Assembly (NCBI GenBank): GCA_002378125.1
Contig: DFRF01000068.1
Location: 1-12,880 of the forward strand
From: Rhodospirillaceae bacterium UBA3470
GTDB lineage: Bacteria > Pseudomonadota > Alphaproteobacteria > Rhodospirillales > Casp-alpha2
Direction: 5' to 3'
Length of the DNA: 12,880 nucleotides
The translations under genes were made by a program, and so were the position numbers. The notes under the pieces are model-generated. The model searched no databases and was not told the DNA's origin. It was given only the letters and a program-made list of their open reading frames with translations. Below, piece after piece: positions 1 to 6,002 of the stretch. Every line of letters starts with the position of its first letter. Positions within the stretch are counted from its first letter, which is position 1.

Positions 1-512
1 GCCACCTCGGTGGTGCCGCCACCGATATCAACGACCATAGAGCCCGTAGGTTCCGTGACCGGCAAGCCGGCCCCGATGGCCGCAGCCATGGGTTCTTCAA
101 TCAGGTAAACCTTTCGCGCGCCAGCGTTCTCGGCCGAATCCTGAATGGCTCGACGCTCAACGGCCGTCGATCCCGATGGCACGCACACCACCACCACGGG
201 GGCGGCAAAGCTGCGGCGGTTGTGAACCTTGCGGATGAAATACTTTATCATCTCCTCGGCGACTTCGAAGTCAGCGATTACGCCGTCACGCAAGGGCCGA
301 ATAGCGCGGATATTACCGGGCGTCCGGCCCAGCATTTGTTTAGCTTCTTCGCCAACGGCCAGAACCTGCTTCTTACCCTTGACCTCAGCGATGGCGACCA
401 CGGAGGGCTCATTGAGGACAATACCCCGACCCTTCACGTAGACAAGCGTGTTGGCCGTGCCCAGATCGATGGCCATATCAGCCGAAAGGAATCCGAAAAG
501 ACGTGAAAACAT
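1..512 (-). CDS. mreB: Rod shape-determining protein MreB (5' part, runs off the window)
   Basis: Bacterial actin homologue that polymerises under the inner membrane and directs the elongation machinery for lateral wall synthesis. The first 170 residues are visible. The N-terminus MFSRLFGFLS is the short amphipathic membrane-binding segment. It is followed by the phosphate-1 motif DLGTANTLVY (about 16-25), the conserved GRGIVLNEPSVVAI, MLGRTPG, RPLRDGVIADFEVAEEMIKY, CVPSG and EEPMAAAIGAG. The phosphate-2 motif DIGGGTTEV sits at the window edge. The start is the ATG at 512-510, chosen because the conserved N-terminus begins there; I see no clear Shine-Dalgarno before it. The gene lies 108 bases downstream of leuA on the same strand. 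The C-terminal half, and any mreC/mreD that usually follow, lie outside. Identity is secure from sequence wording alone. Confidence 0.97.
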   Translation of the reverse strand, partial: MFSRLFGFLSADMAIDLGTANTLVYVKGRGIVLNEPSVVAIAEVKGKKQVLAVGEEAKQMLGRTPGNIRAIRPLRDGVIADFEVAEEMIKYFIRKVHNRRSFAAPVVVVCVPSGSTAVERRAIQDSAENAGARKVYLIEEPMAAAIGAGLPVTEPTGSMVVDIGGGTTEV

Positions 513-539
513 ACAGTTTCGCTATAGGAAAATTGTCAA
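511..539 (-). promoter_or_regulatory. Candidate promoter overlapping the mreB start codon
   Basis: On the minus strand a perfect TTGACA (539-534) is followed after 17 bases by CTGTAT (516-511), which overlaps the mreB ATG (512-510). The -35 is consensus and the spacing ideal, but the -10 is weak. Transcription from here would begin inside the coding region, so either this is a chance match or mreB is mainly transcribed from further upstream. A TATAAA (600-595) lies in the leuA-mreB gap but has no good -35 partner. Confidence 0.25.
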
Positions 540-620
540 CGAATGATTAATGCGGCGTCCACGCCAGAATTCCTCACCCAACGTCGACATCATATTTATA
601 GGTGAGCGCAACGGCTGTTG

Positions 621-2183
621 CTAGGCCGAAAGCGCGGCTGGCGCAGTTTTTTCTCGCTTCACTAGCAACTTGTTCAACGCGTGCACATAGGCCTTCACGG
701 ACGCCACCATGGTGTCCGTGTCCGTACCTTGGCCATTGACGGTCTTCCCGTCCTCTTCCAAACGCACAGTCACCTCGGCCTGGGCGTCAGTGCCCTGGGT
801 CACAGCGGAAACCTGATAAAGTTGCAGGCGGGTATTGTGCGGGAACAGCTCCTTAATACAGTTGAAGGCCGCGTCCACGGGGCCGTCACCAAAGCCGTCA
901 CAAGATTTCTCCGCGCCGTCGACGCTCAGCGTCAGAGAAGCCTTTGGTGGATTGTGAACAGTACCGCAATGGATCTCCAACGACACCATCTGAATGCGAT
1001 CGTCAGAATGCAAAACCTCGTCATCAACCAACGCGACGATATCCTCGTCAAAAACATCTTTCTTCAGATCAGCAAGTGCCTTAAAGCGGCGAAAGGCATC
1101 CTGGCGAGCGTTATCGCCAATTTCGTAGCCCAGCTCCTTAAGCTTCTCGTTGAAGGCATGGCGGCCCGAGTGCTTGCCCAACACCAGTTTATTGGTCGTC
1201 AAGCCCACCGACTCGGGCGTCATAATCTCGTAGGTGCGGACGTCCTTCAGAACACCGTCCTGGTGGATGCCAGCCTCATGGGCGAAGGCGTTAGCTCCGA
1301 CAATAGCCTTGTTGGGCTGCACGTTGAAACCGGTAACGCCAGACACTAGGCGCGATACCTTGGTGATGTCTTCGGTTACGATGGCGCTCGAGTAGGGCAT
1401 GATGTCGTGGCGCGTTCGCAAGGCCATAACGACCTCTTCCAATGACGCATTGCCGGCCCGCTCCCCGATACCGTTGATGGTGCATTCCACCTGTCGCGCG
1501 CCCGCGTCCACCGCAGCCAGAGAGTTTGCCACGGCTAGTCCCAAGTCGTTGTGGCAATGTACGGAGAACACGGCCTTGTCGGAATTCGGCACCCGTTCGC
1601 GGACCATCCTAATGAGCTCCGCAAATTCGTTGGGCATGGTATAGCCAACCGTGTCGGGAATGTTGATTGTGGACGCGCCGGCCTTGATTGCGCTCTCCAC
1701 GCACTTACAGAGAAAGTCATGGTCCGTGCGAGTGCCATCCTCGGGGGACCACTCTACGTCTTCCACATAGCCGCGGGCCCGGGTCACGCTGTCGATGACC
1801 GCCTGATGGACCTCTTCAGGGGTCATCTGCAGTTTCTTCTCCATGTGCAACGGACTGGTGGAGATGAAGGTGTGGATGCGCTTGCGTTCAGCTGGCTTCA
1901 AGGCCTCGGCAGCGCTGTCGATGTCCATTTTGCCGGATCGAGCCAAGCCACAGACAATGGAATCCTTCACCACCTTCGCCACTGCGTTGACGGCCTCAAA
2001 ATCTCCTGGGGAGGCGATCGGGAAACCGGCCTCAATAACGTCGACACCCATGCCTTCGAGCGTTTTCGCCACCCGTAACTTTTCTTCAAGGTTCATGGAA
2101 CAGCCGGGCGACTGCTCCCCGTCACGCAGGGTGGTATCAAAGATTATAACCCGGTTCGGGTCAGTGTTAATTTCGGCACTCAT
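621..2183 (-). CDS. leuA: 2-isopropylmalate synthase LeuA
   Basis: Condenses acetyl-CoA with 2-ketoisovalerate to give 2-isopropylmalate, the committed step of leucine synthesis, in the cytosol. The 520 residues match the long bacterial form. The catalytic TIM barrel spans about 10-280 with FDTTLRDGEQSPG (15-27; catalytic R20, metal ligand D21), HCHNDLGLAVANS (metal ligands H209 and H211) and GERAGN (N245). A linker region with GKHSGRHAF follows. The C-terminal allosteric LeuA domain (about 388-505) binds leucine for feedback inhibition. I chose the ATG at 2183 because GAGGAC (2196-2191) lies 7 bases upstream; the in-frame ATG at 2189 would leave almost no spacing. The leader upstream carries a Leu-rich ORF and a strong hairpin, so control by charged tRNA-Leu is likely. 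The stop is followed by a small 5-bp hairpin without a U-run, so read-through into mreB is possible. Confidence 0.97.
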   Translation of the reverse strand: MSAEINTDPNRVIIFDTTLRDGEQSPGCSMNLEEKLRVAKTLEGMGVDVIEAGFPIASPGDFEAVNAVAKVVKDSIVCGLARSGKMDIDSAAEALKPAERKRIHTFISTSPLHMEKKLQMTPEEVHQAVIDSVTRARGYVEDVEWSPEDGTRTDHDFLCKCVESAIKAGASTINIPDTVGYTMPNEFAELIRMVRERVPNSDKAVFSVHCHNDLGLAVANSLAAVDAGARQVECTINGIGERAGNASLEEVVMALRTRHDIMPYSSAIVTEDITKVSRLVSGVTGFNVQPNKAIVGANAFAHEAGIHQDGVLKDVRTYEIMTPESVGLTTNKLVLGKHSGRHAFNEKLKELGYEIGDNARQDAFRRFKALADLKKDVFDEDIVALVDDEVLHSDDRIQMVSLEIHCGTVHNPPKASLTLSVDGAEKSCDGFGDGPVDAAFNCIKELFPHNTRLQLYQVSAVTQGTDAQAEVTVRLEEDGKTVNGQGTDTDTMVASVKAYVHALNKLLVKREKTAPAALSA

Positions 2184-2235
2184 TATCATAGTCCTCTGTT
2201 CAACTTAGAAGCCGCCACAATTGTTATGGGACAAA

Positions 2236-2283
2236 CCCCTGAACGCGGCATCCCATCGGGACGCTAGCATTTGCGTTCAGGGG
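2236..2283 (-). promoter_or_regulatory. leuA leader stem-loop (candidate attenuator hairpin)
   Basis: Perfect 11-bp inverted repeat, CCCCTGAACGC (minus 2283-2273) and GCGTTCAGGGG (minus 2246-2236), with a 26-base loop that itself holds a TCCC/GGGA mini-hairpin. It lies 52 bases before the leuA start and overlaps the end of the leader ORF. After the 3' arm the minus strand reads TTTGTCCC, so it lacks a long U-run. An alternative pairing of AGGGGC (2304-2299) with GCCCCT (2284-2279) uses part of the 5' arm and would exclude the hairpin, as an antiterminator does. The repeat is seen directly; the switching role is inferred. Confidence 0.65.
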
Positions 2284-2375
2284 CACCTAAGTCGAAGGGC
2301 CCCTTGCGGGATTAGGGGGAGGCAAAGGGAGAGTGCGCAGCTGATTGCGACCCTGGAGTCGTTTTCAATTCGCAT
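2277..2375 (-). CDS. leuA leader peptide (Leu-rich, attenuation)
   Basis: Short ORF of 32 residues upstream of leuA on the same strand. Six of the last 18 residues are leucine: the run ALSLCLPL at residues 14-21, then ALRL at 26-29. The Leu codons are CTC, CTT, CTC, CTA, CTT and CTT. None is CTG, the common Leu codon in neighbouring genes, which fits a ribosome stalling sequence read by tRNA-Leu charging. The stop TGA lies inside the 5' arm of the perfect hairpin 2236-2283. An in-frame ATG at 2396 would add seven residues and has GGGA a few bases upstream; either start leaves the Leu cluster intact. Leader peptides of this kind are known before amino-acid operons in proteobacteria. The peptide is probably not a functional product. 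Confidence rests on codon content plus position, without conservation data. Confidence 0.7.
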   Translation of the reverse strand: MRIENDSRVAISCALSLCLPLIPQGALRLRCP

Positions 2376-2396
2376 CGTGTGTGGTCCAAAGACCAT

Positions 2397-2738
2397 GATC
2401 TCATCCCAACTCAGTCCGCTCCAAAAGCGAACGACTTGTGGAAGGAACAACGGATTACGGGGTGTTGTCAATAGAGATATCAATTTCGGTGGTTAATTCC
2501 AAGCGCCGAAGAGCCGCGGAAAGAGCCATGAACGTCGCACTCGCACCGAATCGCGGACTAAAAACAATTGTAATTATTGAGGGACAGAGGCCTAATTATT
2601 GGTGCCAAGGGGTTTGAATTGCAATAGAATTTCTGCGCATCGGACGGATCGCCCATGGACTATGATCACGAGGTCGTGGCGTAATAGAGCGAGAATCGCT
2701 ACGGGCTCATTTCTCCTGCATGCCCTGACATTAGCTAG
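2397..2738. other. Intergenic stretch without a convincing gene
   Basis: Between the leuA leader and the plus-strand remnant I find no ORF with coding character on either strand. A minus-strand TTGACA (2471-2466) could be the -35 of the leuA leader promoter, but the hexamer 17 bases on (GTTCCT) is a poor -10, so I do not call a promoter. An imperfect direct repeat, GAAGAGCC then AAAGAGCC, lies near 2508-2527. The leuA promoter must lie in this stretch or just below it. Confidence 0.4.
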
Positions 2739-3137
2739 GATGCACCGCCGCACAGCATCACTTCGGAGATCAACGTCATCAATATTATTACCGATCCACT
2801 GGCCTCCAAATACCAGCTCTGAGGCTCCAGCCTGACGCAGGTCTATAGGGGTGACAATTCAGGCCGCTCACCCAATGAAATACCGCCGCGTCGGCTCGGC
2901 ATTTCCCACAACTGCGGCTATGGCCAATTGGTGCGCGACTGGACCCCACATTTCAAGACCAAGGAATTCTTCACCCATAAAGGCATCTATGCACGCCTGC
3001 TGGCCGGACGCCTGCCGCTAAACGACGACGGCGAGCCCGTCGACCACGGCCTGAGCATCAACCACTTCGAGACCGGCCAGAGCAATCAATACCTGTTAGC
3101 CATCTTCGACGATCTCTTTTCGAAACTGATGGTCTAA
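2739..3137 (+). pseudogene. Remnant 3' end of an unrecognised plus-strand gene
   Basis: The frame ending at TAA 3135-3137 reads as real protein from about 2823: GDNSGRSPNE, GISHNCGYGQLVRDW, FFTHKGIYARLLAGRLPLNDDGEPVDHG, and an ending of SNQYLLAIFDDLFSKLMV. Third positions favour G and C, as in the intact genes nearby. There is no credible start: only TTG 2928 or GTG 2931 without a Shine-Dalgarno. The same frame continues upstream through an in-frame TGA (2820-2822) into a protein-like segment (residues around ITDPLASKYQL) and then meets TAG (2736-2738). The simplest reading is the decayed C-terminal end of a longer gene whose 5' part is lost or degraded. I do not recognise the family. A short expressed ORF from TTG 2928 cannot be excluded. 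It converges on the transporter gene with 26 bases between stops. Confidence 0.45.
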
Positions 3138-3163
3138 GCCCAAGCCCCATCGGCGTTGCCCAC

Positions 3164-4066
3164 TCAGGACAACAAAATCAGCCCCAGGATACTACCGCTT
3201 AGGAAGAAGATGCCCACCAGTTCCCGGGCCACCATCTTCTCCCTGAAAAACAAATACGACGCGACGAGCGAAAAAATCACCTCGATCTGACCGACGGCAA
3301 AAACGTAGGCGGCGTTCTGCAGCGTGAACGCCGTGAACCAGAAGATGGAGCCGAGCATCCCTGTCAGGCCCAACCACATGGCGGTCCGCCACGCGCTCAA
3401 CACGCGCCCAATTTCTCCTTCCTCGCGCCAAGCCAGCCAAGCCGTCATGCCGACGGTCTGTGACAAAGTCACCATGCAGAGCGTCACCGATGAGCGCATT
3501 AACGGGTCTTCGTTATCAATTTCCAAAGTCGCGGACCGGTAGCCGACAGCGGAAATAGCGAACAGCGCGCCGGAAATGATACCGAGGCTGGCGGCCTTGT
3601 TCCAGACCCGTCCGATCAAAGGCCCCTCTCCCGACGGCGGATCGGACAATACCACGACGCCAACCAAGCCGACAATGATGGCGACCCAGCCCACGGTGCT
3701 GATCTGGTCCCCCAGGATCACCAGCCCGAACAGCGCAGTCTGTATCACCTCGGTCTTCTTGAACGTAATGCCGACGGCAAAGTTGCGCTGCGCGAACAAC
3801 GCGACCACGCACCAAGTGGCGGTAATCTGGCAGAACCCGCCGATCAGCGCGCCTATCCAAAATGTAATGGACAGGGACGGCATCGTCTCGCCGCGGTAGA
3901 TCAAATAGCCGACCATCAAAACCGTGATGATGGGCGCGGAATAGAGAAAACGCGAAAAAGTTGCCCCGCCCGCCGACAGTTGGCCCATACTGAGGTATTT
4001 CTGCAGCATGAACCTCACGGTCTGGAACGCCGCCGCGACAATGGAAAAGGTGATCCAGGCTTCCAT
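3164..4066 (-). CDS. EamA-type (DMT superfamily) inner-membrane transporter
   Basis: A 300-residue hydrophobic protein of the size and layout of drug/metabolite transporters: about ten membrane segments in two EamA repeats (roughly 5-140 and 160-295), separated by a short hydrophilic linker (DPPSGEGPLIGRVWNK). Typical family wording includes ITFKKTEVIQTALFGLVILGDQ at the end of the first repeat and AVGQIEVIFSLVASYLFFREKM in the second. The start is ATG 4066, with GGGGGAG six bases upstream; a longer frame would need a TTG at 4093 and adds nine poorly conserved residues. The substrate cannot be read from sequence; family members export amino acids, other metabolites or drugs. The location between ilvC and leuA makes a link to branched-chain amino acids possible but unproven. 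A terminator separates it from ilvC, so it probably has its own promoter. Confidence 0.9.
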   Translation of the reverse strand: MEAWITFSIVAAAFQTVRFMLQKYLSMGQLSAGGATFSRFLYSAPIITVLMVGYLIYRGETMPSLSITFWIGALIGGFCQITATWCVVALFAQRNFAVGITFKKTEVIQTALFGLVILGDQISTVGWVAIIVGLVGVVVLSDPPSGEGPLIGRVWNKAASLGIISGALFAISAVGYRSATLEIDNEDPLMRSSVTLCMVTLSQTVGMTAWLAWREEGEIGRVLSAWRTAMWLGLTGMLGSIFWFTAFTLQNAAYVFAVGQIEVIFSLVASYLFFREKMVARELVGIFFLSGSILGLILLS

Positions 4067-4201
4067 GGGCGCTCCCCCTGCTTCGCCCCTCAATAGGCGG
4101 CGCGGGCGAACACGTCAATTCGCAATCATTTCGCCCGTTTGTCCAGGAGGTAGCGTCGGCACGCAATATACCCGGACCCGATTTCACCACGACAATACCA
4201 A

Positions 4202-4233
4202 ACACCCCACTTTCCAACTGGAAGGCGGGGTGT
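4202..4233 (-). terminator. Hairpin terminator after ilvC
   Basis: On the minus strand ACACCCCGCCTTCC pairs with GGAAAGTGGGGTGT around an AGTT loop: 13 of 14 positions pair, counting one G-U. It is followed by TTGGTATTGT, moderately U-rich. It begins 54 bases after the ilvC stop, and no gene ends at it from the plus side. This fits the end of the ilvBNC transcript and separates it from the transporter gene. Confidence 0.75.
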
Positions 4234-4287
4234 CATCGCTAAGAACGCGTTGCCAGTGTTTCGCCGGTATAACTGGCTTGATCTAGA

Positions 4288-5307
4288 CTAGTTCTTCGAC
4301 TTGTCGACCAGGGCATTCTCGGCGATCCAGGGCATCATACCGCGGAGCCGTTCGCCGACCTGTTCGATGTCATGCTCGGCGCTGATGCGGCGCAGGGCCT
4401 TGAAGTTCGGTTGGCCAACCTTGTTTTCCATCATCCAGTTGCGGGTAAAGGTGCCGCTTTGGATATCGGCCAGGACTTCCTTCATCCGGGCCTTGGTATC
4501 GTCGGTGATAATTTTCGGGCCGGTGATGTAATCGCCGTATTCCGCCGTATTGGAGACCGAGTAGCGCATGTTGGCGATGCCGCCTTCGTAGATCAGGTCA
4601 ACGATCAACTTCACCTCGTGGCAGCACTCGAAGTAGGCCATCTCCGGCGCGTAGCCGGCTTCCACAAGGGTTTCGTAACCGGCCATAATCAACGCGGTCA
4701 GGCCGCCGCACAGCACCACCTGCTCGCCGAAAAGGTCAGTTTCGCACTCTTCCTTGAAGGTGGTCTCGACAATGCCAGCGCGGCCGCCGCCGATCCCGGC
4801 AGCATAGGAAAGCGCCACGTCCATGGTGTTACCCGACGCGTCCTGCGAAACGGCAACCAGGGTCGGGACGCCAGCGCCTCGGTCATATTCGGAACGCACC
4901 GTATGGCCCGGGCCCTTCGGAGCAATCATGAACACGTCGATGTCAGAACGTGGTTCAATCAGACCAAAGTGGATGTTGAGACCGTGGGCAAAGGCCAGCG
5001 CCGCGCCTTGCTTTAGATTGGCGTGAACGTACTCGTTGTAGAGATCGGCCTGGCCCTCGTCCGGGGTCAGGATCATGAACACGTCGGCGTCCTTAGCGGC
5101 CTCGGCGGCGGTCTTCACCATGAAGCCGTCGTTTTCCGCCTTCACGGCGGAACCGGACCCTTCGCGCAGCACAATGGTGATGTTCTTCACCCCAGAATCG
5201 CGCAGGTTCAGCGCGTGGGCGTGGCCCTGGCTCCCGTAGCCGGCAATGGCCACGTGCTTGCCCTTGATCAGATTAACGTCGGCATCCCGATCGTAATAAA
5301 CTCGCAT
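4288..5307 (-). CDS. ilvC: Ketol-acid reductoisomerase IlvC (class I, NADPH-type)
   Basis: Converts 2-acetolactate to 2,3-dihydroxyisovalerate, and acetohydroxybutyrate to the isoleucine-branch equivalent, using NADPH and Mg2+. The 339 residues fit the short class I enzyme. The Rossmann domain carries GYGSQG (23-28). Catalytic and metal residues are present: H108 in FAHGLNIHFG, K131 in PKGPGH, D191 and E195 in ETDLFGEQ, E227 and E231 in FECCHE, and S252 in SNTAEYG. The all-alpha KARI domain covers about 183-328. The ATG at 5307 has GAGAGGA six bases upstream. It is the last gene of ilvB-ilvN-ilvC, 47 bases after ilvN, and ends at the hairpin 4202-4233. No anomaly is seen. Confidence 0.98.
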   Translation of the reverse strand: MRVYYDRDADVNLIKGKHVAIAGYGSQGHAHALNLRDSGVKNITIVLREGSGSAVKAENDGFMVKTAAEAAKDADVFMILTPDEGQADLYNEYVHANLKQGAALAFAHGLNIHFGLIEPRSDIDVFMIAPKGPGHTVRSEYDRGAGVPTLVAVSQDASGNTMDVALSYAAGIGGGRAGIVETTFKEECETDLFGEQVVLCGGLTALIMAGYETLVEAGYAPEMAYFECCHEVKLIVDLIYEGGIANMRYSVSNTAEYGDYITGPKIITDDTKARMKEVLADIQSGTFTRNWMMENKVGQPNFKALRRISAEHDIEQVGERLRGMMPWIAENALVDKSKN

Positions 5308-5354
5308 GATTAATCCTCTCGATCTTTGCTATCGTTCCATTCAATTCAGTGAAT

Positions 5355-5882
5355 TCAGTAGGCCACGTCCATGGCCTTGACGCCGCGCGAAATGGCGACG
5401 ACACCGGTACGCGAGACGTCGGCCAGGCCTAGTGGCTCCATCAGGCGGATGAAGGCGTCCAGCTTACCCGTATCGCCAACGATCTCGAAGACGAAGCTCT
5501 CGTTTGAGCTGTCGACCACGCGGGCGCGAAAGATATCGGCGATGCGGAGGCTCTCAACACGCTTCTCACCCTCGCCCACGACTTTTACCAAAGCCAATTC
5601 GCGCTCCACCGAGGCACTTTCAATGGTCAGATCCTTAACGTTGTGTATTGGCACCAGGCGGCTCAGCTGCGCCTTGATCTGTTCGATGATCATTGGCGTG
5701 CCCGTAGTCACGATGGTGATCCGGCTCATGTTGTTAACGTTGTCCGTCTTGGCAACGGTGAGGCTCTCGATATTGTAGCCCCGGCCCGAAAAGAGACCGA
5801 TGACCCGAGCCAAGACACCCGGCTCGTTGTCGACTAGGACAGCGATAGTGTGGCTGTTAACGGTTTCATTTTGCGCGTTCAC
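5355..5882 (-). CDS. ilvN: Acetolactate synthase small (regulatory) subunit
   Basis: Regulatory partner of the catalytic subunit encoded just upstream; it activates the enzyme and gives feedback inhibition by valine or other branched-chain amino acids. From the GTG start there are 175 residues. The N-terminal ACT domain (about 10-84) reads VLVDNEPGVLARVIGLFSGRGYNIESL, a hallmark of the family. The C-terminal half contains VERELALVKV, RIADIFRARVVD and MEPLGLADVSRTGVVAISRG. I chose GTG 5882 because GGGGAG lies nine bases upstream and the protein then has the usual length. An in-frame ATG at 5918 would add twelve Gly- and Arg-rich residues with a weaker site. The gap to ilvB is 120 bases (84 with the longer start), unusually wide for this pair, and I see no promoter or terminator in it. 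The symbol ilvH would be equally acceptable. Confidence 0.95.
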   Translation of the reverse strand: MNAQNETVNSHTIAVLVDNEPGVLARVIGLFSGRGYNIESLTVAKTDNVNNMSRITIVTTGTPMIIEQIKAQLSRLVPIHNVKDLTIESASVERELALVKVVGEGEKRVESLRIADIFRARVVDSSNESFVFEIVGDTGKLDAFIRLMEPLGLADVSRTGVVAISRGVKAMDVAY

Positions 5883-6002
5883 TTCGCAAATCTCCCCAGG
5901 GCCCCGTTCACCCCGCATGAGGCCGGCCCCGTTATAGTTCAGTTTCCCTTGAATGCAACGCCGCCCCCTCCCGCCGTGAAACGGTACTCTCGGCGAGGTG
6001 CC

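Noticed and set aside
608..621. Small hairpin GCAAC/GTTGC just after the leuA stop as a terminator
   Set aside because: Only five base pairs and no U-run on the minus strand; not enough to call termination before mreB.
681..1349. Long plus-strand open frame opposite leuA (222 codons)
   Set aside because: Antisense shadow of leuA: no ribosome site, no recognisable protein, and leuA explains the conservation expected here.
2820..2822. In-frame TGA in the plus-strand remnant read as selenocysteine
   Set aside because: No SECIS-like hairpin was evident just after it, another stop (TAG 2736) lies upstream in the same frame, and there is no start codon; gene decay is simpler.
5341..5360. Tandem AATTCAGT repeat at the ilvN stop
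   Set aside because: Only two short copies; likely chance, with no sign of a repeat family elsewhere in the window.
5919..6002. Imperfect CTCGCCG/CGGCGGGAG stem in the ilvB-ilvN gap as a terminator or processing site
   Set aside because: Imperfect pairing with a bulge, a long loop and no U-run; no support for a specific role.
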